A DNA stretch of 64,000 nt from Lagopus muta. Its lineage: Eukaryota; Chordata; Aves; Galliformes; Phasianidae. The notes beneath the pieces were generated by a model. That model ran no database searches, had not been told where the DNA came from, and saw only the letters and a program-made list of their open reading frames with translations. Location: the NCBI RefSeq assembly GCF_023343835.1, contig NC_064440.1, positions 26,729,537 to 26,793,536 of the forward strand, in the 5' to 3' direction. Shown here one piece after another: positions 14,447 through 29,700 of this stretch. The position numbers and the translations under genes are program-made. How positions within the stretch are numbered: the stretch's first letter is position 1; the number at the start of each line of letters is the position of its first letter.

Positions 14447-14652
14447 TGAATGGGAAGTACCTCCACTTTTTGTTTCGGGAGACAGACTTTTTCTGTATTT
14501 GGATTTACAGCTCATAGAAAACAAAATCAAAGGGAATCTCTTGGTTACTGTTTTTTGGTGTTTTTTTGTTTTGTTTTGTTTTTAGTGAGAGCAGCAGATC
14601 TCGTTGCTCCCCCCCTCCTTCTCCTGCGATTTAATCACTTGCAGATCTTACC

Positions 14653-14791
14653 ATGGGGTGCGGACTGAGAAAGCTGGAAGACCCAGATGATAGCAGCCCT
14701 GGAAAAATTTTTTCTACATTGAAGCGACCACAAGTTGAAACAAAGACTGATTCTGCTTATGAATATGTGTTGCTGGATTTTACTTTAGAAG
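14653..14791 (+). CDS. RFTN2: RFTN2 coding exon 1 (residues 1-46 plus 1 base)
   Basis: It begins at an ATG in good Kozak context and encodes the lipidated N-terminus MGCG. It ends in G before a gtaatt donor at 14792, phase 1. Confidence 0.95.
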
Positions 14792-17700
14792 GTAATTCTT
14801 ACGTTACGGCTTTGCTATTCTGAGAAAGTAGGAAATAGAATTTAACTTTGTTCTGTTGTGTCTGAGCTGTAGTAAATCTGTTATTTTAATCAAAGCCAGC
14901 CAAAATGTAAGACTTTTATTTTGAAACGCAAATCGTGACGAAGGTTTCACTTAGATAAAATTACAGTGGAAACTACCAAAGTATTTTTAACAACCAAACT
15001 GTCTGAGTTACACAACTGTCCTTGTTGGGAAGCTGGCTGAAAACTGCTAGAGATTTTCCTAGTTTCCTGTGAGTCAGCCACTGCCATCCTTACTCACTTT
15101 GAGTAATGGTTGTCTGAATTTAGTGCAACTGTTCAGAAAATATGCTGTGCCTCAGTAAGGAAAGCAGGATGCCTTAACTGAGGAAACATTGTCTTAAAAT
15201 GCATTCAAATTTGGAAAACAGGCTGTCATTGTCTTTGTTACTTTGTGCAAGAGAAAGTCTATTCCTTAGTTTATACAGGGAATACTTTCCTCTGAGATAC
15301 ATCCCAAGCTTTTGGTAGGTCTTTTAAGAGTATTATAGTTTTGCTTGGGCTTTTTGCTGCAAGTGCTTCATTTCTAGTTGCTGAATAGGCTTTTGAAATT
15401 GTGACCAAAATGAAACAAAATTTGTATGCATAGCTGGAGGCAGACAGTGCTCTGTGGGATACTTCCTTCCCGAGGGTGTCCTGTCTCTAACAGAGCAACT
15501 CCCTGTTTCCAGAAAGTTGAAAACATAAACAAGCCCAGATGGCTGCCCTCTCAGAGCAGGCAGCTCAGTTTTGCAGCCACTTTTTTGTTAACTTGCATTT
15601 TATAACCATCCAATCTACTGGAAATTCTTAATATTAAGTAATTATAGTGAATGTTCTAGATAGAGGGATTTGATAAAGGGTGGAAGTGTAAGCACATGCC
15701 CTGTTACATGTTTGGGAACTTTTTCACGAACAAAACTTAATCTCTGCTTAGTTTTCTTCCCAAATTAAAGGATTGTAGTAATGTTTTTATTAAAATTTAT
15801 CAATGTGTTCCCTGAAGAACTACAAGAACTACCTGAAGCAGTGTTCTACTAAGTTGTAGTACTTGCCTGTATTTATTGCTCTGTTTATTTACTCATAGAC
15901 AGATGAGGTTCTCATTGGTTTATTCTTTTGGGATAAACAAAGCTTTGGGTAGATAGGTAGTACTAGGTAACGCGCTGGAAATGAAGATGGACTTGAATGC
16001 ATACATGAATTGCCTACTGACCTACTGATAACAGGAAGGACAATAGAGTTCAGGTTTTTTATGCTTACATGCACTTAATATTTTTCAGTAGTTTGTGTCC
16101 TGAATAGCTTAGCTGTGTTTTGAAGTAACAAGCTTTTGGAAGTATTGTGTAAAGGATCTGCTTTAAAGAACATCGAGGCTTTAAGGAGAAATTGCAACGA
16201 GAACTGCAAATAAAGGTTTCTCTTCAAAGTATTTTAGCAGCCTTTCCAGTGGCAAAGATTTACTTTCTCCTTTTTAGTCCGATATTCAGAAGTGCTTAGC
16301 TTCTGTAACTTACTGTGATATTAAGATTAGATGGTTGCTTGGTTGTAAGTACTAACTGCAAGCAATTGGATTTGTGAACGTACATGAGGTTCTGTTGAAT
16401 GGTTTTAGCTATGTGCACGTATGTAACACTGAGGGTCTTTGTTTCGAAGCCTCTCAACAGCTAAAATCGTGAAAACAGGTAAAAGTGGTCTGTAGAGTCT
16501 TTCTTGGAGGCATTTCTGAATGTTGCTTGCGTATAAAACATGAGGATTGGCTGAAGCACTGTAGAAAATAAGTTGAACTACTCTTTCCTTTTAACCCATT
16601 CAACTCATTTGCGTGCTTGTTGCTATTCCAGTATCCTTGGACTAAATGCAACTTAAAGAGCAAGCTTTTTATCACTGCAGACCAAACTTAGTTTTCATTA
16701 GGCTGTCAAGTTGTGTGTTATATCTTCATGATGCTCTGGTGATTTCCAGAGCAAGGTCTTCCCCTTATGTGACATGTTACCATTGGATCTGGAACCAAAT
16801 TAAAAAAAAAAAAAAAAAGGAAGAAAAAGAAAAAAAAAAAAACCTTAATTGAACTGAATGTCCTTCCTTGTTAAGGTCTACAGTAAGCAATAGCCTGCAT
16901 TAATATGAAAGTACTCCAAGGATAAACTCATTTTATTTCAGCTTTATGTTCCTTATTCTCTGCTTCATTGGATTTGAGATGCGTGAAGTTGGAATAGGCC
17001 TATTTGAGAGACTGGCAGGAGTCCCTGATCTTCTCGCTAGCCATGATGTAGATTAGATCTACCATACTGCAGTCTACATATTCTGGATGGCATTTCTGAG
17101 CATCTTAATTTGTTTTGAGCAGTGTATCTTACCTTGTCTCTTGTACTTTCTTGTTCCCTCCAATATTCCCATGTTCCTACTGCCTGAATCAGCTCTGAGT
17201 TCCATGGAGGTACCCCTGCACCAGGGGAATCCCCAGAAAGAAACATTACAGCCAGTCTTTCATTTTGCTGGGGAGCAGTGAACTCCAAAGTGTAATTTGA
17301 AAATGCCTGTCAAGGACTGCAAATTCCATGGTTTCAATCATGAGGCATATCTCAGATTCAGAAGCAACTGGAGGTCAGCTTATGCATGATTTAGGGCTAA
17401 GCTAAATATTCCTTTTCAAGCAGAATGCTTAAGGCTTTTCCAGAACCCTCCTACTAGGGAGGAGAAAGAATATTGAGGCAAGGGTATGTCATGTCGGCCC
17501 ATGACAATGACATGCTTTAAGTTGTTGTCACTCTGAACAACAGAGTGTATGAATATGTGTGGAGTAGCTGTTCTGTCATCATCTTCAACAGGTGCTTCTA
17601 AAGCTTATTATACAATTTGCACGTTAGCTGTAGTTCTGTTATTTGTATGAGTATTTTGGTTACATATTGGGAAATAAATGATCTTTAATGGTTAAGGCAA

Positions 17701-20700
17701 TTGGAAAATCTCTGAAATGATGATAATGTTGCACTCAACTGCTTTTTTTCTGTGTTTGCATTGCTGTAGCATAGTTAGTTCTTTAGTTCTTCAATACTAT
17801 GGCAAAATACATGAGCTATTGACAGTGCAGAATGTTTCTTTTCTCTATGCAAAAGTTGTGGACAAGACTGTTCAAAAGCTTTTTCCAACTCCTATGTGCT
17901 GTTAACCTACTAATCAGAAATGCTTGCATACCCTCAGATGGATCCTGCTTGGCAATTAGTGACAGCACATAGCTTATTGTGACATCAGTTTAAGTCTACT
18001 TGAAAACTGTAATTGGGACTATGTTAAAATGTCAACCTGCAATCCACAAATCACTTCTAAGAGATCAAAAAAAAAAAAGTATTTGAAGAGGAGAAACCAA
18101 TTGTTGTAGGCTTACATTAGTTCTGTGGAAATTTACCTCTCAACGGGGATTCAAAGGGTTCTGCAATATGGTTAAGGCTCTGTCTAGACAAAATAGTTGC
18201 TTTAGTATTCAGACCTATTGCATATTTTGGTGTTGATGCAGCTTTTAAATTAGCTTGACAAAGCTATATCCGGTGAAGTATTGCTAAATAGACCATGTTT
18301 ATTATCATGTTTATTTGTAAATACGTGTATTTCACCTAGCTGTGCACTTAGTAATCAGCCGTGTACGACATATTTTTAGTAGGCACCTTGGGATAGGTTT
18401 TAAATAATAGAAACTCTCTTAGGAGTATGTGTGTCCATGGTATAATGTGCTTCTCTTCTATCCTTTCAATGATTTTAGCTTCCTCTAATCCAGAAGTTAT
18501 CAGGATCAGTTCTGTGTTGGATATAGCATCTAAGGTAGAAGAATATTACAACAAAGGATATGTTGTGGGAGCTGTTCATCCTATTCTGCTGCCAATTGGA
18601 CATAGAAGAAATTTCCCTGCAAGTCACATGTATCGGGTGGTACTTTCACGATTAAAATTAAGGTAACAATGAAATAATTTTATTATTTTGCCCCAGTGCT
18701 TGTAAGAGGGTTGCTCAGCACACGTGCTTTTAAAGTACCTCAAAGAACCAAGTAACCGTTCCCTATCTGGAAAGGTGACCAACTCAATAATATTTTTTTA
18801 ATTAACCCTAAGTGTATAATAGGTGAATATTTACTTCAGTTAACTTTAAAACAAATCTAAATTTGCTTATGGTAATTATAACTGAATTTTAAAATGAATT
18901 TGTGGAGAGATTGTTAAAATTGACCCCTTTTATTTTTAGTACACTCGTAATAAAGAACCATGTCTTAGAGCCTGCAACAAGTAAAAGATCAAACAAAATG
19001 CCAGGAGACTAATAACCTGCTTCAATTCTCTCACATCTGTATTTTCTTCTTTGTTTTTTTAAGTTTGTCTTTTCATTTGTTCTGTAAGATCATTTCTTGT
19101 CTGTAGGTGAAATACAGTTCCTCAAAGAGAAGTAGGTGATCCTTCTTACTAAGGAGGAGGCTCTCTGTGACCAGGTTGCTCAGGATGGGGCCCTGGGCAA
19201 CCTGGTCAAGTGCCAGATCTGGAGTTTGGTGGCCCTGCCTGTGGCAGGGGGTTGGAACCTGATAACCTAACCCTAACCCTCCAACCCAAGCCATTCTGTG
19301 TTATATGATTGTGAGTGGGGAGGCCATACAAAACTTGTTTGCTACAGCAAAAGAGATTCAAGACTTTGTTTTCATTCCAGGTACATAATCTTATATATTA
19401 CTCATGTTTTCACTGAATTATAATCAACATGTGATCATTAAGAAAAGGTATAAAGAAATGTTCCTTTAATTGCAAGGAAAGCAACCTTCTGTTCTTAATT
19501 TGAATAGCTAGAAGGGTGAGTTTTGTTTTTGCATGAAGAGGTGTCATGCTTCCCCTTCTATCTGTTCCAGTACGATGCACTAAGGTTTTTCCAGCTGCTT
19601 CTGAAAGTCTGCAGAAATGTGACTCTTGGAGTTCTACAAAACATGGCTCATTTGAGGGACCTTTCTTTCGTCAAATGCTTTATATAAGCAAGCATCACCC
19701 ATAGCTGATACAACTTCATAAATTCATCTACAAACAGGGTAAATGTTGTCTGTGTGGACAAATGCTTGAAGAAAAAAATTTGCTTTGTGAAGCTGAGGTT
19801 TCCAAGAGCTGAGGCTGCCTGTGCTCAGCTCCCTCAGCACATCTTAGCCCTGTTGATGTGGGATCCTTATGAAGCTGTCATTTGAACCGGTGGGCCCTGG
19901 GAACAGGTGAGGGACAAGAACCTGCAGTCTCCTCTAAACTGTTAGGTGTAAGTTCTCAGCCTCCTATGCTGATGCCATAGGTACCTCTGTTGGATTTCTT
20001 GAATGCAGATGCAGCTTGTCCAGCCACTAACTGGAAGGAAACCTTTGATACTTGAAAAATCTCACTGATGCTTCATTCTAAAGCAGGGGCTTATATAATG
20101 GGATCATCAGCTAAGATGGTCTCATTATATAGATGATATGCACCAAATGTTGTGTGATTAACAGCGCAACTGATTTAAGATAAAAAATGATTAGTGCTAC
20201 TCTGTAATGGAAGCTTTTAGGGTTCTGAAACCTATGAGTGAAGTTAACATTGTGTAACCCAAAGTACTTGTGACTACACTGATTTCTAACATGTGCCTGG
20301 GCTGTTGTTTGATAATCTAGCTGCTTTGATTGCTAAAATTAATCAACAGCATATTAATAGTGTAAAATTACCATTTCAAAGCTGAGTTTCAGAAGATGTC
20401 TATAAATGATCTTCAAATGAAATTTCTATATAAAATATATTTTTATCCTGATGTTGAAGTACAAAATAGCAAATTACTGTGTGTAAGAAGTAGAGCAAAA
20501 CACAAAAAAATGTGGAGTTTTAAATGTGAAAAAATGTTTCCAGGATTCATTTTATAACTTTTACACCAGGAGAAAAGAATTCTGTATTTGCCCAAGTTAG
20601 CAGCAAACTACTGACAAAGCCTGCTTTCTTTCTGTGTTCTAGCCAGAAGCATGCAGCACCCAGAGGACAAAGGAACCCCAGGCTAGTGATTGAGGAATAT

Positions 20701-23700
20701 CCTTTAACATGTGAAACACTGACAAATGAGGTAGTGAAAGAACTGTTAGAAAAGGTAATGGAATTTTGTGGGTTCTTGTTTGTTACATTTTGTGGTGGTG
20801 AGTTGTGCTTTTGGGTATTTTTTTTTTTTTCAAACTTCTCCTTGGATTTTTTTTCTAGGGTGCATGTAAATAGCTGAGGATTAGCAAATGACAGATTTGT
20901 CTGTGTTGATTTTAGCTGTCTCTGAGCTTTAGCTTTTGGTTTTACTTTTTAGAAGCGAAGTGTTTCCTTTATGCAGACAGATCATTTTCTTCACTGATTT
21001 TCTAACTTAGAATTTATTATTTAGACCTGGAAAGCTTTGGGAGAATAGCTGCTGAGAGCACTGCAAGCAGAACTGCAGAATCAGGCCCAAACTTTCGGTC
21101 AGTGGTGGTAAATCGCTTGCTTCATAGTTTTTCCTTGAGCTAGGTGGTGGTTGTTTTGTTTTGTTTTCAATCTCAAGTTTGATCGTATTCTGTGTAAAGT
21201 TCATTAGGAATACCTCCAGTGAATTTATTGATTTTTTTCTAAGTACATCTTTCTTCAAGCAAAATCTAATAGGTACAGTAATTATATTACAATGTTTAGT
21301 TGGCAGAGCTTCTGAAAACATTGTAAATTACAGAAAACTGAACTTCCACTGAAATGAAACTCCAGTTCCACTTATTTTTGTTTCACTTCCTCTGCAAAAT
21401 TGAAGACTTGCTTAAACAGGAAATTGTTGTTATTGTAAGAATTATCTTCTCATCAGTTGTCAAAGAAGGAAGCGGAGTAAAAATATTGGAAATACTTGAA
21501 TGATCACTGAAATTAGCAGAGTTCTTTCAAGTTTCTAAATGGCTTTTTTTGAAATCTTCAGGAGTTAAAAATTGGGATTTGTTTCATTACGCATTTATAT
21601 GATGTGCCTATTGCCACGTTAGTAGTGGGGGAAAAAATGCTTAAAATTAAGTAGTGACTCAGTCTTGCAAGGAAATGTAGAAGAGAAGAGCTACAGAAAA
21701 ATTATTTTTAGATGTTCCTGGTGTTTTTAAAAAGATGAGGGAGGAATCCGTTGTAAACTTACAGACACATTTTTCAAGATCTCAAAAACAAGAAGAAATA
21801 AGTTTTTTTCCATAATGATTGCAGGTACATGTGCAGATCATTGCTGTGCATGCATACATAATGGTGATAAACTGTAATACTGTTGTGATACCTAAATGAT
21901 CTTGTAGTACCTCCAGTGGTTAGAGAATTAATCATTCTGAATAAAATAGTTTCCATAGTTACCTAGGTAGAGATCTTTCCCTCTCTGCCCTCGCTGAGTG
22001 CTTCACAAATGATTACTTCTTTTGGGGCTGGGGTTTCCCTGTGTTTTTGTCAAGTCTTTATTGCAGTAAGAGGAAATGCTCTTTATCCCAGCAAAAGAAA
22101 AGAAAAACCCTGCTTCCAAGAACAGATACTTCCTACTGATTGCACATATTGTGCAGTTGTCTTTGGGGACCCCAGGAGAGGGGAAAACACCCCTGGCTAA
22201 AAGCAGAGTGAAGAGTTAGTAGTCTTAGAGTGACTGACTTCACACGAGTTCAGAAGTACCATAGTGCTTATTGCACCAGCATGCTGTGTGTCACTGGGAT
22301 GCAGAGAGGGGAAAAAAAATCTTTGGGTTTGTGCTTATTGAAGCATTCTGTGTACACTGAAGTCAGTAGCAGTGTTGGCTGTCCTTCTTGGCCTGAGCCC
22401 AAATACATGCTGGAAGGCTTCTATTTACTTGAAAGACATAGACAATTTACATAGACAAGCTACCCTTCTGTAGTGCAATACTGGAACTCCACGTCTCCTT
22501 GAAAATCAGCAGTTTACTAAGTAAAATGTGTGTTATAGTAATATACACTACATTGTTTTTTAATGTGTGGCACAGTGTCTTAAAACAGCTTTACAGGTAA
22601 ATTTTGGTTTTAAATGCAGGTTAATGAAACAGCTAAAAGAGGAAGGAAGTTTGTGGGATTTGTAACACAACATTTTCCTCAAATTAAAGCCTGTAATGGA
22701 ACAAGCACGGATGGGAATGCAGAGCTGGAATCGACGCTGGGCAGAAGAAATAGGGAACACAGAAGAAAAAGTTCCGATGATGACTATAGAAACTGGAATG
22801 AAAAGTCACTGTGTGATAACCTATCTGAGAGTGGGAATGAAGAGGAAATGCAAGCAGATAGCGGACTGTTACAGGATGCAGATTTCCAGTTTGGAAAAGA
22901 AGTCAGCCCTATTAAACCACGAAAAGGAAATGGTAATGAATGCTTTTTTTGTGGCAGAAATAAGATAGGGTGTTGTTTTAAAAAGGTGTAGAATAAAACA
23001 GCATATCCTGTCATCAAATACTGTTTTTGGAAGATACATCTTTCCTAAATGCTTCCATACTTTTTTAGAAAGTCATTACTTCCTGCTTTATATATCTGAA
23101 CTATGGTAATATTTAGATTTTTTTTAAAAAGGCCCTGGTTCTGAGTGCAGTGCAAACAGGTAACTTTTTTGCTTGATGTATGTGTAGCAAACGTGGCAGG
23201 AAAAATGTGATGCAGATGCTTTTAAAGCTATTTCCAAATATGTTGGTTTTCACCTTGTCTTAATATTGACCCTAAGCTTGTAATAAGCATCTAAAAATAC
23301 ACTATAATGGTCCGAGTCCTCCTGTCTGTTTTAAAATGACAATGAGGGGATCCCCTTTCATTCAGAGCTGTGATTCTACGTGCTTCTGGCCAGCTCGCAT
23401 AATGTACGGCAAGCAAATCCATTCATAATGGATTCTTTCTAGTTAACATGCCTTCAAGAAGTATCTTGAAAGAGATTACTTCAACTAATGCACTGACCGT
23501 GAAATCAAAGAGGATAATTGTTACAGAACGAATTTACACTAGAGAAAATGAAGCATTGAAAAGTTGCTTAGGAAAAGTGTCATTGAAAAATGTTGTTGCT
23601 ATAGTAGAAGATTTAGCTGTACAAGAATCTATAAGGTACGTAGTGTAGAAGATGCTGCCTGAAACTGTGACTTCTGATGCTGAAGCACTAGGTCCTTCTC

Positions 23701-26700
23701 ATTTGCTAGGAGGAAAATGTGGAAAGGAAGAAGGAATCGTAAACTCATAAGAAGTAATGTATGATAGTACTGTATTGAAAGCATGAAATATGAAACTTGC
23801 ACATAAGATTACACTGATAATAGGGTCACCTGTGATTTGCCACATGTTTAATTGCAGTCCTTTCACTTGCCTGCAAAAGAGTTAAGCACTCTCTCTAGCT
23901 GGTGGGCTGTGAGGGTAATGACTAAGCACTGAGATAATCAATGTCACTCTTATTTTTAACACTTCAATTAAAGCAGTTCTCGTACAACATGCTGAGCCTT
24001 TATAGCATGATCCATTAAAGCTTAACTCTTTCCCTACAGCCTGAGATAGTGAGTTTGCTGTCCGTAACAGAATGGATTCTCCCACTATTTCTTGAGCTTA
24101 GAGAGACTGACATCTTAACTGGGATCATCTGAGTTCCTCTGTTTTGGCATTGTGAACGCTTCTGCTTTCTAGAGGGCTGTGTTGATTTAGGCTGCTCAGA
24201 AGTTGCAGTAGCAGACATAACATGAGGGCTTTGGTTTTTTGTTTTTTGTTTTTTAAACAATTGTTTTATTTCCCTACTACAGTGACATGAGTCTATCTTG
24301 TTCTTTCCTTCTGGAATACATTCAGTTAGCTAGGATTTTGTAACTCAGCACCAGCGATTAGGTAAATAGTATGACTTTTCGAATTTTTATTTTGGATGAA
24401 TATTTGACCTTTTTGTAAGAGCACTATCTCAATAGGTAGGTATTTTGCACATTTGAGAATATGCAGGTTCTGTTTGTTCTGCATACACTCAAGCTCTCAT
24501 GAGTTTCTGTGTGGAAAACCCCAGCAGGCCACTGATTATACAGGTATTTAAGTCATCTTCAGAAAAGAATGGTAAAAATGAATATGAGTATTTGTAATAT
24601 ATAAAAACTTAGAACGTGTTTTTTAATCTTTCTTTGCAGTCACTTCAAATATTTTTAGCCTTGAGTTCCATGTCTGGCAAAAGTAAAGTGTATTTCCAGT
24701 GGGTTTTCACTTAAATCTACTATGTTTTCCTTTTTGCAAGATATGCCTACGCAAAAGGTCTGGTGAGAACCCAACTGCAGTATGTTCCAATTTGTACAGT
24801 ACCCCACAACTTACCCTCCTAAAGCCTCATCTTTTGTTTTTGTTTTTTTTTCCTGGTGCTTAGTGCTCTAGATGAGTGCATTCATGTCAGGAAACAATTT
24901 GTAAAACTGTTACTTAGAGAAACAGGCTGGAATAAGAAAACGTCTTTATTTGAAAGCTCTGTCTTCTAGAGGTTCTTTTTTTTTTTCTTCTTCTTTTCTT
25001 AGACAAGCTTTATACTGTCTTCAATGTTTTTGATGATGACTCTACCTGCTGGACCTATCATGAAGGCACCTTGTCCATGAAAGTAACAAGAAAGGGACCA
25101 GTTATCAGTACACTGGAAGCAGACTGGCTAGAACTAACCACATTTTATTACAAACAAGGATTATCTTTAATTGATTCTTTTGTACACTGGGAAATTTCTA
25201 AAGGTGAGTACTATCCCAGAGTTCCTTGAAGGTTTTACTTATTCATGTGGATCTAATTACTGTGCAAAAAGTAGGTCTTGTTTTGCATGATGGTGAAAGG
25301 CAGTATGTAAACATGTTCGGATAGTCACAGTAAGTTAGTAGAATCTGATGCCTGAAAAGGAAATGGTTTTGTGCAGTTATAACTCTGAATAACAGCAATT
25401 GAAATTCACAATTTTCAAAGCATAATAATGTAATTAACTTTTTTCACTAGTTCTTTTTTTTTTTTTTTAAAGGGAAAGATAATGGGAAAAAAATCATAAG
25501 ATATGTTTCACTCCTGCACATGTTCCGCTGCTGCTTGCTTGAAACATTTCTAATGAGATACAGAAACTTCAGTTCTCATTGTGCTTATTGTACCATTAAG
25601 CCTAAAGTCGAAGTAAGGCTTCCAATAATTTCTCCTTTCTTCAGCATTCTGCCAGGTTTAAAATTCTTAGCAAAACCATGAATTGTGTTAATTTGGCTGT
25701 ATATCCTGACGTTTCAGATCTAGCATCTTTCGTTACATTGTTCTGTCAAAATTGTAGAGAAATCTGCTTTTTGCTCTTGCTCTCAACTGTAGGGAGATCC
25801 TCCAGCATCTTTTCATGTAGCTGGGAGGGGAAGACACTGGATGCTCCCTCCTTGTGAGATGTACAAGCTCAGTTAGTACTCAGAAATGGTTACAAATAAA
25901 AAGCTTCAGCCTGCAGGACTTTCCCTCAGATTTTTGTATTTCCTTGTTCATTCTAAGTTTGATCTCAGTTGTTCTCCTGGCTATTTCACAGTTCCTAAAT
26001 GTGATTAAGAGGACTGAATTTGTCTTGAAGTCAGGAGTTGCGAGAGTTGTAGAAACCATATGTAGTTAGCATTGTGCAGTTACTTGAAATTATTACTGAG
26101 GAAATGGCAATACTGTAGTGCTCAGTGAACAGTCCAAGGGAGTCTGACACAGTTGATCGTTTCAGAACTCATTGTCTATTGTAATAAATGTTGTTCAGTT
26201 TTTAAAAGGTATGAGATCTTTAGGCTATATATATTGTGTTCTTCATAAATGAAATCATGAGAGAATGAGCTTAACTTTTTTTCTCAATAACTTAGCTTTG
26301 ACTGTTACTTACATTTCTGTTAGCTCAGCAACAAAGTCAATTTAGCACTTGTCAGAATCTACGAAGGAACAAGTGCATCAGCATCATTATATTTCCATCA
26401 AATTGAATTTGTCACCTATTCCCTCTCAAATTGCAAATTTTGTGCACATAAAGAGTGTAATGGCACAGTTTGTATTGGCAGTCTCTTCGGTCTCTTAGAT
26501 TTAAATTCCCATCTATTAAAGTCAGTACAAAAGCCAAGATTACTTTGAATGTGGAGAGGTGAGAAATGGTACTGGTTTTCAATACAGTTTTTTTTTAGAG
26601 CTGCAAAATAACTCTGTGGAGATAAGTTACAATTCACCATGGGATATTTTCAGCAGCTGTTGAAATTAATCTTTGCAGCTGTTCTCCAAAAACAGTTTTT

Positions 26701-29700
26701 GCAATCTTCCCATTCCTCTGTTGCTGTCTGCTCTTTTCTATGTGAGTAACTCTCCCAACTTTAATACCCAGGTTATGACTTGCTTAGGGATTCGTGCTGC
26801 CTCTTGCAGCAGTTGGTGCTCCTTCTCCAGGCCCACTGGACGGGTATAGATTTCAGCTTGACACATAGGTGTGACACTACTGAATTAAACTGAATGCATT
26901 TGAAGGCACAGCCCACCATGTGAATCACGTTCTGCAGCTGACAAGTATCTGTGACCACAGTAAAGGATTATTTCAGCTGCTGAGTTTGCAATACATCTAG
27001 TTGTCTTCACTTCCATTTTTTAGTTTGCTTTCAGTTGTGAGGCACCTTAAGCAGCAGTTTTTCTGCCACGTTACTTTAGTGAATTGAGCAAGATTTTAGC
27101 TATTGATTAAATAAAAATGAAGACAGTAGATGCAGGTAGAGCTGCCACAGAAACGCTCCTCTCAAAACTCAATTCCTAATTTAAGACAGGTGGATGTTTG
27201 TTAGAACCAAATCACTCATAATTCTTAACTGTCTTCTGTTCTCAAAAGAGAACCCAGTCACAAAAGTAATCTGAGTAATCCTGTTTTACCAGCCATTTGG
27301 TTTACTTCCATTCTTCCTCGCAGAGTCTCTTAGCCATAGAAATATGTAGGACATGCAGCACATTTTTTAATGATATCAATAATTATAACCTGGAGGACGT
27401 GATGCGCTTTGAATTGGAGCTTTGTCTTAAAAGCCACTGAATGGTGGTACCTGGTGTAAGATTTAGAGTTATGTTTGAGCAACGACGAAAGTAAAATTCT
27501 GGCTGACCATTTTTAGTATCTGCCTGAGTACTGGAAAGTGGCTGAAGTTGGTGAACTGAAGAGGTGGAGTATTTTTGAACTAGCAGGAGCTGTGCAGGCG
27601 TTCATATGACTGTGCCCAAAGCCATACATCACTGTGAGGGAAGAGCCAAAATATGAACTCATATTTGATGTGCAGCTTTAGTTGGGGTGATTGTACTGTT
27701 AGACTTTCACAACTAAGTGAAGGAGGTGGGCTCTCAAACTTCCTTCCCATCAGGAATCTTCCTACAATTACTTCTGTTTCAGGCTTTTCCTGCGCCCATT
27801 CACATATTAAAGTAACTGCAGCTAGGCTTTACACTTCATGCTTCATTTGTCTTCACAGCCTCTCTCACCACACCAAAAGCCACTTTTATTGTCAGACATA
27901 CAGTATTGAAGTTGAATAAAGAGGTTTTGTGCCTGTCTGCTGCAGGGGATATGTTGAATATGGGAAACTTCAATTTAGACTTGCTTTTGAGAAAATGAAA
28001 CAGTTCGTAGCTCAATTTGTATAGGAAAAGGAGTTCTGAATTACAAGCTGGCTGACCTGCTTCATGAAGTTGTAACTAGACGCAGAAAGAAATGTCAGTT
28101 ATGTTATATAGGAGTTACATAATTTGAGTTCCTAGTTCACTTTAAAGGATTTTTCAGTGAAAAAATAAGCCCATGTGTACGTCACAGTGAGATTCTGACC
28201 TAAAAATCTGTATTTCAGCTTCAGTTTGTCTTTATGTTCACAGGCGACCATTTGCCCAGATCTTTAGAAGGATTATTTATCTATGAAGAAGAAGGTTCTG
28301 GGGTTCCAGGTTCCAGCAGGAAAGGAAATGATGCAATTGTTGTTGAACAATGGACAGTCATTGAGGTAAATTGGTGATTATTTGGCAGTACAATTTCCTG
28401 CTTACAGTTTATTCATATCCTTAGAATTGCTGTACCAGTGTTTGATAAACTTTACAGGCTGCTTTCTTTAAGCCACCTGGATAAGTTAAAACTAGCTTTG
28501 AGTCATAAAAATGAAGTCAGACTTCTGGCCATCATTGGTCAGTGTTCTGGTGTTCTGGTTTGATACTAATAAATGTTCACACCAGCAAATACAACAACTA
28601 AATAAAATTAATTATTTTATATCTATTTGGGTATGAAATATGTATATTTAATTTCAGCAAGTATTGGTTCACAGACAACATGCTGAGGTATTCTTAAAGA
28701 GGAAGGAAAATAGCAAACTCTGGAAGTGAGATTAAAAAAAAAGATAGTAAATGAATTAAGTAGGTCTTTCAGTTGTAGGGCTTCTCTTAGTAAATATGGA
28801 ATGGCTTCTCTTTTAAATATAGGAACACAATTTTTTTTTTCTAGTAAAGTTGCATGTGCTGATATAGAGTGGCAAAGCAATAAAACTGATAATAAAATGT
28901 TAAAATAATATGCTTGTTATGAATTAGTAGCATCTAAAGTAATGACTGGAAGGTTGCTAAGGGCTTGCTTTTGAGATAGGCAATCATAAATACATTTACT
29001 TACCTGAAAAGAGATGGTACAAGACTAATACCTACAAAAGTAGATTTATTTAGATTTATTTCGAGGGAGATGCTTGTTACTCAGATCTGAAATAAAAAAC
29101 AAAAGGTATCAGTTGTGAAAACTTTTCTGCTATTTGAAAAGTTTTGCTTTGGGGGTTAATTGACATGTGCAAATGACAAATGTACATGATAAATATAACA
29201 GAGGCGTGCTTTGAGTGTCTTGCTGAATCAGGACTCATGTCTATAGTTCATATTCTCCTCTTTGTTTTCCTAAGCTTGTCTTGTCTTAAGCTTTTCGAAG
29301 TGCTTTGTTTGAAATGTGAAAAATCTTTTTGCACCAACCACAACAAATTACGACATTAGAACTGAGAGTATTTGTGATTTGTTAAGTATAGAAATGCAAA
29401 GAAAACTGTGCAGTGTGTCTTCACTAATTTCTGTAATTACTGATGTAGGGGTGTGAAGTGAAAACAGATTATGGACCTCTACTGAACACGTTGGCTGAGT
29501 TTGGATGGCTCCTGACCTGTGTGCTGCCTACACCTATTGTACGACATGACAGGTATGCAGCATCTTGGTGTGTATTCAAAGTTGCACAGCTTAGAGAATT
29601 ATCAAGCAATTACTTTGTCTACTGAAATATAAAAGCAAAAAATATGCTAGCGATGTTAACTGCATGTAAAACTTGGTAATTGTTTAGCATTATGGTGGAT

